Shown here piece after piece: positions 24,891 to 34,138 of a stretch of 44,164 bases of DNA. Within the stretch, counting starts at the first letter, position 1, and the number at the start of each line of letters is the position of its first letter. Source of the stretch: a virus; IMG/VR virus record IMGVR_UViG_3300031957_000056, positions 1 through 44,164 of that record; one strand, given 5' to 3'. The position numbers were made by a program, and so were the translations under genes. Under the pieces are notes generated by a model. The model ran no database searches. It was not told the origin of the DNA and saw nothing but the letters and a program-made list of their open reading frames with translations.

Positions 24891-25201
24891 TGTCTCGTAA
24901 TCTTAACAAACCATTCTTTGCAAATCCCCCTGCCGAGTATGATCAATCGTACATGGCAGACTTAATACGATCATTTGCCATTTACTTGGAGCAAATGCAG
25001 AACCCTGGAGAGGGCCGTCACACACGGCTCGTGCTTACAGACTTACCTTTAAGTGACCAAGGGTTAGAGGTTGGCGGACTGTTTCAGTACCGAGACGCTG
25101 CGGGTTTAATGGGCGTTGTCAGGATAACGGTAGCCGATCAACCGAATCTTTTAGGAACATCTGCAACAGGTGCAGTAGGTTCAGTTACGGTGACAACATG
25201 A
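24890..25201 (+). CDS. Small virion protein with a VGSVTVTT tail
   Basis: A 103-residue protein. The N-terminal part (YDQSYMADLIRSFAIYLEQM) looks helical, followed by a beta part (TRLVLTDLPLSDQGLEVGGL). The C-terminus is TSATGAVGSVTVTT, nearly the same tag as in the protein at 15575. It sits between the tail hub and the internal virion proteins. The role is unknown, possibly a tail tip or assembly protein. ATGA overlap with the next small frame. Confidence 0.7.
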   Translation: MSRNLNKPFFANPPAEYDQSYMADLIRSFAIYLEQMQNPGEGRHTRLVLTDLPLSDQGLEVGGLFQYRDAAGLMGVVRITVADQPNLLGTSATGAVGSVTVTT

Positions 25202-25272
25202 AGACTAGAAGTTTTAAAGAAGTTCTGTTACGTTGGTTTCAGTTATTGTTAGGTGAAAAACTATGGGCATAG
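25198..25272 (+). CDS. Tiny ORF, 24 residues
   Basis: ATG overlaps the upstream stop (ATGA), and its TAG lies inside the start of the next gene. It encodes a basic amphipathic peptide (MKTRSFKEVLLRWFQLLLGE plus KLWA). Stop/start coupling on both sides argues for translation, but it may be just a ribosome bridge across this gap. Confidence 0.35.
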   Translation: MKTRSFKEVLLRWFQLLLGEKLWA

Positions 25273-26015
25273 GTTCTATACTTGGAGGTATAGCTGGGCT
25301 GTTAATCCCTGGTGGTAACGCTTTGTTTTCATCTATCGGTTCTGGGTTAGGTTCTTTGCTTATAGACAAGGAAAGCCCAAAGGACGCAATTAAGAATGCT
25401 TTGTTTGCAGGATTAGGGGCCAAGATCCTCGGTCCAAGTATTGTAAAAACAGCGGCGGCTCAAAGCGCAACAAAAGGTTTAGCTCGTTTAGGCGTAGGAA
25501 CGTCAGCAGGAATAGAAAGTGTCTTGGGCGCAGCGGCACCAGCAGCGGTAGCAGCAAATACTCCAGCGATAGCAGGAGGACTTTCTGCGGGACAACTTTA
25601 CGGAGGACTTGCTGCGGTAGGCGCAGTTTCTGACATGGTGCGCAAACCAAACCAAGGAACACCGAAGTTTTTCTCTTACCACACGGGTACTCCGTTTGAC
25701 ACTATGGAAGAAGCCAGTGCCGAAGATCGAAGGTTTGAGCAAAAAATGGGATTTAGTTATCCCATGGGACAAATGCCCCAGCCAACTACTCCATTCGCCC
25801 AAGGTGGATATATAGAGGGACCAGGAACAGGGACCAGTGACTCGATTCCTGCTGTGATTAAACAAGATGGCGTTCCTGTACAGGAAGCAGCACTATCAGA
25901 TGGCGAGTTTGTTATGACAGAGGCGGCGGTAAAAGGCGCTGGAAATGGTGACCGAAAACAAGGAGCTGCAAACATGTATGCCATGATGAGAGATTTTGAG
26001 AGAGGGCAAGCGTAA
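25263..26015 (+). CDS. Internal virion / ejection-type protein
   Basis: A 250-residue protein with a Gly/Ala-rich hydrophobic N-terminus (SILGGIAGLLIPGGNALFSS) and Ala-rich helices to residue 120, followed by a disordered region and a C-terminal module, SDSIPAVIKQDGVPVQEAAL plus SDGEFVMTEAAVKGAGNGDR. That module, with GDRKQGAANMYAMMRDFE, is one I know from phage internal and tape-measure-like proteins. The amphipathic Gly/Ala helices suit an ejected, membrane-active protein. The first of four such genes. Confidence 0.75.
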   Translation: MGIGSILGGIAGLLIPGGNALFSSIGSGLGSLLIDKESPKDAIKNALFAGLGAKILGPSIVKTAAAQSATKGLARLGVGTSAGIESVLGAAAPAAVAANTPAIAGGLSAGQLYGGLAAVGAVSDMVRKPNQGTPKFFSYHTGTPFDTMEEASAEDRRFEQKMGFSYPMGQMPQPTTPFAQGGYIEGPGTGTSDSIPAVIKQDGVPVQEAALSDGEFVMTEAAVKGAGNGDRKQGAANMYAMMRDFERGQA

Positions 26016-27511
26016 TGGCCGAACAGTATACCAACACACAGGTTACGGACATACCAGAGTATATGAAGAAGTTTCAGACTACGTCTGATCCTAACTACAC
26101 CGGTATTCTTGACGAGGCGATGCGGCAATACAGAAGCCGAACGGGTAATCTCACCGACCAACAGCTTGCCGATTTACAGATGCCGATGCGTCAGGTTGCA
26201 GGACGAACACCGCTCCAGCAACAAGGAACCGCGTTAGCACAACAGGGCGTTGGCGCTTATATGCCTATGCTTCAAGAGGGCGCGTACACTGTTGGCTCTG
26301 GTGTGCAAAGTCTTGCTGGTGCAGGGGACTTAGCAGGCGGTGCCTATCAGGGTGCAATACCCTACCGTGATTTTGCTGTGGGACAAATGCAACAGGCTAT
26401 CCCACAGATCCAAGAGGCGGGTGCTCGTGGGGAGTTAGCTGCCGCAGGTGGTGCTCTTGGCATTGCAAGTGCTGGTGGCTTGGGACAACAGGCAGGATTT
26501 GATTCTGGAAGAAATATTATGCAAGCTGGTCAACAGGCTGGAAGTTTTGGTCAGTACGGCATGGACGCGGCTCAAGCGGGCATCGCAGGACTGCAAGGAT
26601 CAGCGGCAGAGTTCGATCCGTCCTCGATTACTAACTATATGAACCCATATGAACAGTCTGTTATTGATTCAGCGTTGGCTGACGTGGCTCGTGCTGGACA
26701 GAAACAAATGGGGCAACTTGGTGCAAGTGCTGTTAGCTCTGGAGCCTTTGGCGGAGCACGTCAGGGAATTGCAGAGGGTGAAATTTCTCGCAACATACTA
26801 GAACAACAAGCTAAGACTGCGGCTGGGTTACGTCAGGCAGGGTACGAAAGTGCAGCCAAACGAGCACAAACTGCATACGAAGCAGCTAAAGGTCGTCAGC
26901 AAACAGGTGCCTCGCTCACCGGACAACTTGGTCAAGCAGGTGCTGGCACAGGATTACGGGCCACGCAACTTGGTATGGGAGCGGCTCAACAAGCGGGTGC
27001 CGCACAGATGGCAGGCGCAAGAATGGGCATGCAGGGTGCACAACAGGCAGGGCAGATGGGTCTTGCTGGAGCACAAATGGGCATGCAAGGCGCAGGGCAA
27101 GCGGCTGGTCTTGGTCAGCAAGTCGGACAGATGGGACAACAATACGGACAACTTGGACTAAGCACTGCGGGTCAGATGGCTGGAGTTGGTCAAGGTCTTG
27201 GCTCACTGGGCATGCAACAGGCACAGCTTGGAGAAGCGGCACAGGGTCTCAACCTCAACGACATCAACACTCTTCAAGCCATGGGTCAGCAAGAGCAGAG
27301 CCAAGCACAAAGAGAGATGGATGCGATGTACGCCAACCAGTACGCTCAGTATCAGCAGCCGATGCAGGAGTTGGGTTTCTACTCAGATATCTATCAAGGT
27401 ATGCCGATTGGGCAGTCAACTTACTCACAAAGAACAGAGCCATCGCCAAGCACCCTTTCTCAGTTGGGTGGGTTAGCGACTGGATTGTACGGAATGTACC
27501 GAGGACAGTAA
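26015..27511 (+). CDS. Gln/Gly/Ala-rich internal virion protein
   Basis: A 498-residue protein with a short folded start (DIPEYMKKFQTTSDPNYTGI, ILDEAMRQYRS) and a long low-complexity body of Gln, Gly, Ala and Met. Between about 26930 and 27260 it consists of irregular units such as AGQMGLAGAQMGMQGAG. A conserved-looking stretch is NYMNPYEQSVIDSALADVAR with SGAFGGARQGIAEGE. No transmembrane segment. Likely packed in the head and ejected with the DNA, by analogy with P22 and T7 internal proteins; this is inference from position and composition. Confidence 0.72.
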   Translation: MAEQYTNTQVTDIPEYMKKFQTTSDPNYTGILDEAMRQYRSRTGNLTDQQLADLQMPMRQVAGRTPLQQQGTALAQQGVGAYMPMLQEGAYTVGSGVQSLAGAGDLAGGAYQGAIPYRDFAVGQMQQAIPQIQEAGARGELAAAGGALGIASAGGLGQQAGFDSGRNIMQAGQQAGSFGQYGMDAAQAGIAGLQGSAAEFDPSSITNYMNPYEQSVIDSALADVARAGQKQMGQLGASAVSSGAFGGARQGIAEGEISRNILEQQAKTAAGLRQAGYESAAKRAQTAYEAAKGRQQTGASLTGQLGQAGAGTGLRATQLGMGAAQQAGAAQMAGARMGMQGAQQAGQMGLAGAQMGMQGAGQAAGLGQQVGQMGQQYGQLGLSTAGQMAGVGQGLGSLGMQQAQLGEAAQGLNLNDINTLQAMGQQEQSQAQREMDAMYANQYAQYQQPMQELGFYSDIYQGMPIGQSTYSQRTEPSPSTLSQLGGLATGLYGMYRGQ

Positions 27512-27525
27512 CGTAAGGATTTGTT

Positions 27526-29790
27526 ATGAACGTAGAAAACCGAAAACTGTTTAGGAACAAAGATGCTCGAGCTAGGCTTGCAGGCATGGGTGGGATTATA
27601 GCATCCTCCCCTGAACTCTTGGGCACAGTGCAGAAGTTTTCAAATGGCAGTAGGGAAGTGGTTCAAGCGCAATCTAGAACTACTGGATTTGATGAGTCAA
27701 GAGGGCTAACAGAAAAAGATCTTCAGATGGCAATAATATCTGATTACCGTGTATATATGAAAATGAAAAAATCAAATCCAGATTCTCGTTTTTACAACAT
27801 GCCACTTAATGAGTTTGAAGATCGAGTAAAAGATGCTTTAATTAAAAAATATGCTGGAGGTGATCGAGCATATGGTGAAAGTTTAATTAACAATGCTATT
27901 GGAGAAATTGCTCCCGAGCAAATAGAAAATTACGAGTTGGATGTACGATTTACGGGCCCTGGTCCACGGGACATAAGGCCCTCTACTGGCTTGCCTTTTG
28001 ATCAACAGACATTATTTCGTGATCCAAACCAAGCCGCCGCTGTAGCTCAAGACTTTGTTGCTATGCCCGAGGTGGCTACGCAATCTAATATGGCTCCGTC
28101 AATGGTCGAAACGGCCCCTGTCTTATCTCAACCCAATGTTTCATCCGATACTTTTGCTTCTGAATTAATGATCGATCAACAAGCACGAAGGCCCACGGTC
28201 GGAAAAAACCCAAATGCATTAGATGCTCCATCTGAGGAGACAGGTATTTCTTCATTACCTCAAAGTGCTCCAGCGCGTGAAGGAAGTGCAGTCAATACGT
28301 TTATGCGTAATTTGTTTTCCCCTGTTGGCGATGCAATGCGTAACAATCCTTTACGAGATGCCATTACAACGGGCCGAAATACTATGGCTGAAACCCAAAA
28401 ACAAAAAGATCTTCAAGAGTTTTTTTCTGAAACTCTTGCAAATCAACAATTAGCAATGCCTGGAGGGTCTATTCCAAGACCTGGACCTGGAGAAAGAGAA
28501 AGTTTTGAAAATTATTTAACTCCAGAGTCTATGCGAAAAGCTGAAACAATTCAGGTTGGAAACATGCCGTACTTGTATGATCGAACATCAGGAACAGCTT
28601 ACCGAGTGGACGGGGCTCCTATTACAGATTCAGAGCAAGCCTCCGTAGATAATGTTTTAAAGTCGGATCAATCAATAGAGATGTTGCAGGCTCCTATTGA
28701 AGCAAGTCAGCAAGTGCAAGACAAAAAAATTACAGGGTCAACGCCGTTGCCGTTCTTGCGTGTAGGATCGCAAGAAGACTTAGTCTTTAACATGGATCCC
28801 AGAAAAACAACATTTAGACAACGCGAAAAGGAAAGACAAAAGTTAGAGGATTTAAAAAATAAACCTCTTGTAACTGAAAAAGATGTTGGTCCACAAGAAC
28901 CTCTTGTAACTGAAAAAGAAATTCTTGTAACTGAGAAAGAAATTAAAGACCCCGATGCCGACGATCCTAGAAAAAAACTATTGGGCGCAGAAGGGTACGG
29001 AGCAATAAGTCTTTCCAACGTAGAAAATACATCGGTTACACCAGGTGATCCTGAAGCAACAACCTTAGACTTTATATCAAACGCTTTAGGTGAACCAAGC
29101 GACGATCCAAAAAAGAATGTCAAAAGTTATGAAGCACAGTTTAGAGAGATGCTTGGTATCAAGGACAAGGATAAAGCCAAAGAGATGTGGCACAACTTGT
29201 CAATGATTGGTTTTGCCATAGCCGCAGGTCGAGATCCAAGTGCCTTAGCTAACATCGCACAAGGCATGCTTGAGGGCACGAAGATGATGAAAGCGGACCG
29301 AGACGCTGAAAGAAAACTTGATCAAGACATTGCTTTGTTGGCTCTTTCAGAACGCAACAAGGACAAGAGACTTGCTGCTCAATTATCAAGTCAAGAAACA
29401 ATTGCTGAAATGAAAAAAACGTCTGGGTTTAGAAATTCTAGGAACCCAGACGAATTTGCACAAAACCAATACGACAATGCTTTTAAACAGTATGGTGAAG
29501 CCGTGCTAGACGTGCTTGGAGGAAGAAAACCACCTGCTGATGCATTGCCTGGGGAGACTCAAGAGCAGTATGCAGCGCGAAAAGGAAATTTAGCACGAGC
29601 TTACGCAGTTGGACTGCTTGATTCAACAGAAGGTAATGACACAGCAACTGAATCCTCTTCTGTTACCGCTGAAGCCGATCCTAAAATAATAGAGCAAATT
29701 AAAGAGGCAAAAAAAACAGGTTCTTCTGATGAAAAAATTAAAGAACAACTTATAGAAAAGGGGCATGACCCGAAAGCATATGGATTGTAA
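27526..29790 (+). CDS. Internal virion protein with VTEKE repeats
   Basis: A 754-residue, mostly hydrophilic protein. The start NRKLFRNKDARARLAGMGGI plus SSPELLGTVQKFSNG is a motif of marine podovirus internal proteins. The middle is disordered and Pro/Gln-rich, with three copies of LVTEKE-like units near 28864-28942. The C-terminal third is helical (MWHNLSMIGFAIAAGRDPSA, NIAQGMLEGTKMMKADRDAE) and could bind membrane or DNA. AAGGAT lies before the ATG. The stop lies 2 bases from the next start. Confidence 0.73.
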   Translation: MNVENRKLFRNKDARARLAGMGGIIASSPELLGTVQKFSNGSREVVQAQSRTTGFDESRGLTEKDLQMAIISDYRVYMKMKKSNPDSRFYNMPLNEFEDRVKDALIKKYAGGDRAYGESLINNAIGEIAPEQIENYELDVRFTGPGPRDIRPSTGLPFDQQTLFRDPNQAAAVAQDFVAMPEVATQSNMAPSMVETAPVLSQPNVSSDTFASELMIDQQARRPTVGKNPNALDAPSEETGISSLPQSAPAREGSAVNTFMRNLFSPVGDAMRNNPLRDAITTGRNTMAETQKQKDLQEFFSETLANQQLAMPGGSIPRPGPGERESFENYLTPESMRKAETIQVGNMPYLYDRTSGTAYRVDGAPITDSEQASVDNVLKSDQSIEMLQAPIEASQQVQDKKITGSTPLPFLRVGSQEDLVFNMDPRKTTFRQREKERQKLEDLKNKPLVTEKDVGPQEPLVTEKEILVTEKEIKDPDADDPRKKLLGAEGYGAISLSNVENTSVTPGDPEATTLDFISNALGEPSDDPKKNVKSYEAQFREMLGIKDKDKAKEMWHNLSMIGFAIAAGRDPSALANIAQGMLEGTKMMKADRDAERKLDQDIALLALSERNKDKRLAAQLSSQETIAEMKKTSGFRNSRNPDEFAQNQYDNAFKQYGEAVLDVLGGRKPPADALPGETQEQYAARKGNLARAYAVGLLDSTEGNDTATESSSVTAEADPKIIEQIKEAKKTGSSDEKIKEQLIEKGHDPKAYGL

Positions 29791-29792
29791 AG

Positions 29793-32700
29793 ATGGCAGA
29801 AGAAAACCCGTTTAGCCTATACGTTCCTCCTGAAGTTGCAGAAGAAAACCCGTTTAGCCTATACGTTCCTCCTGAATCTAAAGATCCTAACGAAAAAGGT
29901 GTGTTTCAAGACATTGGTCAAGGACTTGGGGCGGGTGTTATTAACATCGGACAAGGAATCACGGAGCTGGGTGCTGCGGGTTTAGATGTTGTGTTTGACA
30001 CAGACACCAGTCGTGATGTTACCGAGTTCTTTGAAGGTACAAAAGAAGCTTTAAATTTAACGCCTACTGGAACAGCAGGAAAAGTAGCTGAAGGTATTGT
30101 AACTTTTGGCTCTGTAGCTATTCCTATTGTAGGTTGGTTGGGTCGAGCAAACGCTGTAGCTAAAGGAGCAAAGGTTATTCCTGGGGCCAGTAAGTTTGCA
30201 AAGTCAGCCGAAGCCTTTGGTCGTTCTACTACAGGGAAAGCATTACTCGGCAACAGACTTAAACTAGCTGCATCTACTTCTTTAGCTACTGGTGCAGCGG
30301 ATGTGTTTGTTGCACCTACTACGTTTAATACCGTGTCCGATAGTTTTGATGCACTTCCAGATTTTTTAAAAACAGAAGAGGACGTAGGGCTTTCTGGATC
30401 CGAAGAAGGGTTTCGTCGGCTTCGCAATAAGTTTCGTTTTGGAGTTGAGGGTGTAGCCGCAGGTGCCGCAGTAGAAACAGCTTTTCCTGTCATTGGTGCC
30501 GTAGCTAGAGCCCCCGCATATGTCCCTGGTGTTCCACAAGCAGCACGTCTTATCACTTCAGGGTTTGATAAACTTGGAAACAAATTATCAGGCGGTGCAC
30601 TTCAAAAATACTTTACCTCCGCAGGACTAATGCCTCGAGAACTTTACGAAGGAGTAGAAGATGTAAAGGGGGTTGTTGCCTCAACTACTCGTGAAGCGGC
30701 CAAAAAGTTTATTGCTTTTGAAAAAGCCGCAAAGAAAACGGTTAAGGCGTCTAAACTGTTTGGCAAAGGAAAAGAAGGTATAGATAAAGTTTACACGGAT
30801 CTTCACAGATATTTGATTGGGTCAATGAAAGAGGATGATTTTGTTAAAGCACACGGAGCAGAAGTTGGCAAAGCTGCTGTTGACATGCGTGGTCAAATAG
30901 ATGGTCTTACTGACATCTTTATGAAAAATATAGAAGATGTACCAGAAAGCGTGTTGAACGCTGGCGCTAAACAAAAATTAATAAATGAATTTGCTTCTAA
31001 TCAAGGCAAGTATTTACGACGTATGTATGAAATACATTTGAATCCTGAAAAATTCCTTAAAGATGGGTTAGATAAAAAGTTGTATGACGATTCAGTTAAA
31101 GAAGTAGCGGGTTTAATCCAAGACAAAAGTGGTCTTGTGGGTGATGAACTTATTACAGAGGCTACAAAAGTTGTAGATCAGACTTTGTACAAGCAAACTA
31201 CTGAAGGAGGCACAAATCTACAAGATGCTCTTAAAAAACTAAAGGGAGGTTTAAAAAAGGGAAACAAAGGAGCAAACGGTCAACCTGTTCCCTTGTTTAA
31301 AATCGCTCAAGGTATGTTGCAACCTCGGTTAAAATGGATGGATGCGGCTCCTACTCTTAGAAAACTTATGGGAGAAGTTAACGATCCCAAAAAACTTTAC
31401 CTTCGCACGGTGGGAGACATGTCCACGACGCTCGCGGCAAACCAATTTTACCGTCAGTACGCTAACACTTCATTAAGTTTAGATGATGCTATAGCAGCCA
31501 TAAACAGAAACCCTAATGCAAAACCTTTAGCTATTGATGGACGCACTGTTAGCCCAGAACAAGCAGAGATTTTAAAACAAAACGGATACACCCAGCTTGG
31601 AGAGTTTCCAGATTTAGCCAAACAAGCAAAGATGACCGATGCAGAAAAGGCTTTTGGTGGTCAGTTTGGTGCAATGACGGGGTCGTTTGTTCCAGTGGAA
31701 GTTAAAGAGGGTTTTACTATCGCGTCTCGAGTTCAAGATCCTTTGCAAGAAATACTAGCTGTTTCGCTACAGGCTAAAGGTTTATCTCAGATGACTAAGA
31801 CTGTGTTAAATCCTTTGTCTCATATTCGTAACTTTCACTCTGGCGTATTCATGCTTGGAGCCAACGGCAACGTGGCTCGGGACATGAACCTTGCTGAAAG
31901 TGCTCGTTTAACAGTCGGTCGATTGCTTGACATGGAAGATGCAGAGTTTGCTAAGACTTTTAATACCCTACAGAAAGCTGGAATTGTTGATCAAAACTAT
32001 GTTGTAAACGAATTTCAAGCGTTGTTAAGAGAAGGTGCTGATCTTAAAGTTGCAGGAAAAGTTTCTGACGGCACTACATCGTTGCTAAAAAGTATTCCAT
32101 TTGCTTCATCCTTGGCTAAAGGTGCACAGAATGTGTACTCTGGCACAGATAATTTCTGGAAGACAGTAGGATTTTCGGGAGAAAAGGCTAAGTTTACCAA
32201 CGCTATTCGCCGTGGAATAGAAGGTACAAGTGCAACGATGGACGATGTTGCTGAAGAGTTTAGTCGTTCGGGTCTAGCAGCTCGAACCACGGAACTTACA
32301 AAAGACATGGACTTCATGGACTTGATGTCTGCGGACATTGTAAAGTCAACAATGCCTACATATAGTCGTGTGCCTGAGTCTATTAAAATGATTCGTCGTA
32401 TACCTTTTATTGGTAACTTTGTGGCGTTTCCTGCGGAAATTATGAGAACCACTACAAACATCACGCGACAAGGTATGCGCGAGTTAGGGTTTAAAATAGA
32501 CCCAAGCAGCGCATTAGCTAAAAAACTTGGTCCTCAAAAAGTTAAAGAGTTTGAACGTCAAGTCAGAGCCATTGGAGCCAAAAGATTAAGCAGTTATATT
32601 GGCATGGCATACATGGTTCCTCTTGGCGCACAAAAGGCAGCAATGGAACTAACTGATTTTAGTCAAGAACAAATGAATGCGTTAGAAAGATTAGCTCCAT

Positions 32701-33938
32701 ATTACACAAAAGGTGATACTCTTGCACCTATTCGCAGTGAAGATGTAAACGGTAAGCCAAAAGTAGATTACGTTAATCTGTCTTACATGATGCCCTATGA
32801 CTTTATGATGGCTCCTGCTCGTGCTGCAATGCAAGCGTACTCTGAAACAGGAGAGGTTTCAGACTCTCAAATGAGAATGATAGCAGAGTCTATGCAGGCC
32901 GCAGTATTAAAAGCTACCCAACCGTTTGCTTCAGAAGCGTTGCTTGCAGAACGTATTGCTGACGTAGTCGTCCGGAACGGTGAAACAAAAACAGGAGCCT
33001 CAATATTTATTAAAGGAGAAAATCCAGTAGATCGTGCACAGAAATCAGCCCTCCACATTTTAGGGGGTTTTACTCCAGGGGCATTTGAAATGTTGATCAG
33101 AGAACGCCGTGGAGAACTGGAAGCAGGACGATTAACAAAAGCTGTGACCGGAGATCCAAGTCTTTATGGAGAAGAGTTTAGTGCAGCAGAAGAAGCTGCA
33201 AGCATGGTTACAGGTTTTCGTGAATTACAAACGGATCTTGATAAAAACTTTTATTACAGAGGTGCAGAGTACACAGGAAAAAGATCATCTCTTCGTTCAA
33301 GTTTTACTGCGTTTGCAAAAAGAAATGACGTTACTCCAGAAGATATTTTGGCTCGATACAAACAAGCGAATCAAGATCTTTTGTCTGCACAAGCTAGTTT
33401 AACCGCAGATATGAAAGCCGCAGAAGCATTAGGTTTATCTGAAAATCAAATTATTCAACAACTTTCTGTAAAATCTAAAATGGGTCGAGACGAATTAGGC
33501 GCAATCTTATCTGGAAAATTTAGACCAATCACTATAACCAAGCAGTTAATTGAAGATATAATGATGGAGTCTATAGAAGGTCAGGCTAGAGTAACAACAG
33601 CAGAAAACTTGCCAATTGACAAACTTATTGATCTGTCAATTGAGTTTTCTCAAATTAATTTAAATCCTAAAGTTAGATCACCACAACCTAATGTGGTATC
33701 AGAAGACAATCCGTTTCCACCGTTTGTTCCTAGTCAACCACAAGCCGTGGTCCAACAACCACAAGCCCAACCCACTGAATCATTCATTGCCCCTGTAACT
33801 GAGGCAGTCAGTGGAGCGGTGGACACGGTCAGTGATATAGGTGGAAACCTGTTAAACAGAGCACGGACCTTGGCCCCTGGTCTTTTAGGGGATCCTAAGA
33901 ACCAAGCAATCGTGGATCGAGCACAAACGAATCAGTGA
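29793..33938 (+). CDS. Large internal virion protein
   Basis: At 1381 residues this is the largest protein in the window. It resembles the giant internal proteins of marine podoviruses, in the role of T7 gp16. It starts with a tandem copy of AEENPFSLYVPPE, then has hydrophobic Gly/Ala-rich helices (about 40-130), a central helical body, and segments such as MPYDFMMAPARAAMQAYSET and SRVPESIKMIRRIPFIGNFV. The tail is Pro/Gln-rich. No lysozyme motif is apparent. It likely forms the channel through which DNA enters the host. Its last bases overlap a minus-strand gene. Confidence 0.8.
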   Translation: MAEENPFSLYVPPEVAEENPFSLYVPPESKDPNEKGVFQDIGQGLGAGVINIGQGITELGAAGLDVVFDTDTSRDVTEFFEGTKEALNLTPTGTAGKVAEGIVTFGSVAIPIVGWLGRANAVAKGAKVIPGASKFAKSAEAFGRSTTGKALLGNRLKLAASTSLATGAADVFVAPTTFNTVSDSFDALPDFLKTEEDVGLSGSEEGFRRLRNKFRFGVEGVAAGAAVETAFPVIGAVARAPAYVPGVPQAARLITSGFDKLGNKLSGGALQKYFTSAGLMPRELYEGVEDVKGVVASTTREAAKKFIAFEKAAKKTVKASKLFGKGKEGIDKVYTDLHRYLIGSMKEDDFVKAHGAEVGKAAVDMRGQIDGLTDIFMKNIEDVPESVLNAGAKQKLINEFASNQGKYLRRMYEIHLNPEKFLKDGLDKKLYDDSVKEVAGLIQDKSGLVGDELITEATKVVDQTLYKQTTEGGTNLQDALKKLKGGLKKGNKGANGQPVPLFKIAQGMLQPRLKWMDAAPTLRKLMGEVNDPKKLYLRTVGDMSTTLAANQFYRQYANTSLSLDDAIAAINRNPNAKPLAIDGRTVSPEQAEILKQNGYTQLGEFPDLAKQAKMTDAEKAFGGQFGAMTGSFVPVEVKEGFTIASRVQDPLQEILAVSLQAKGLSQMTKTVLNPLSHIRNFHSGVFMLGANGNVARDMNLAESARLTVGRLLDMEDAEFAKTFNTLQKAGIVDQNYVVNEFQALLREGADLKVAGKVSDGTTSLLKSIPFASSLAKGAQNVYSGTDNFWKTVGFSGEKAKFTNAIRRGIEGTSATMDDVAEEFSRSGLAARTTELTKDMDFMDLMSADIVKSTMPTYSRVPESIKMIRRIPFIGNFVAFPAEIMRTTTNITRQGMRELGFKIDPSSALAKKLGPQKVKEFERQVRAIGAKRLSSYIGMAYMVPLGAQKAAMELTDFSQEQMNALERLAPYYTKGDTLAPIRSEDVNGKPKVDYVNLSYMMPYDFMMAPARAAMQAYSETGEVSDSQMRMIAESMQAAVLKATQPFASEALLAERIADVVVRNGETKTGASIFIKGENPVDRAQKSALHILGGFTPGAFEMLIRERRGELEAGRLTKAVTGDPSLYGEEFSAAEEAASMVTGFRELQTDLDKNFYYRGAEYTGKRSSLRSSFTAFAKRNDVTPEDILARYKQANQDLLSAQASLTADMKAAEALGLSENQIIQQLSVKSKMGRDELGAILSGKFRPITITKQLIEDIMMESIEGQARVTTAENLPIDKLIDLSIEFSQINLNPKVRSPQPNVVSEDNPFPPFVPSQPQAVVQQPQAQPTESFIAPVTEAVSGAVDTVSDIGGNLLNRARTLAPGLLGDPKNQAIVDRAQTNQ
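29796..29876 (+). repeat. 39-bp perfect tandem duplication at the start of the large virion gene
   Basis: Two identical 39-base copies at 29796 and 29838 (period 42) encode AEENPFSLYVPPE twice. They begin one codon after the ATG. Confidence 0.93.
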
Positions 33939-34138
33939 GTTTCAATCGTTAACTTAATACCGTTGCCCCCAAACAAACGAACCATCTCGTCTGCTGCGGC
34001 TTCGGCCTCTTCTATTATCTTATCGTCGTCTGTCATAGATGCTAGGTTCAAGGACATTCCAACGAAGTCCATGAGAGCCTTAACTTGCATAGGGTGCATC
34101 TGTCTTAGCCCGAGGCTTGGCATATCTGGTTCTATCAT
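33932..34138 (-). CDS. Small acidic protein downstream of the polymerase
   Basis: The frame opens at 34153, but the ATG at 34138 overlaps the polymerase stop (ATGA) and gives 68 residues. The product is a mostly helical, acidic protein (LRQMHPMQVKALMDFVGMSL and DDKIIEEAEAAADEMVRLFG). No family recognised. It is the last gene of the minus-strand replication operon; its stop lies inside the end of the convergent late gene. Confidence 0.65.
   Translation of the reverse strand: MIEPDMPSLGLRQMHPMQVKALMDFVGMSLNLASMTDDDKIIEEAEAAADEMVRLFGGNGIKLTIETH

Noticed and set aside
29918-30583. Antisense frame of 221 codons in the large virion gene
   Set aside because: Low-complexity Pro/Ser/Ala composition typical of a shadow frame, inside a clearly coding gene.
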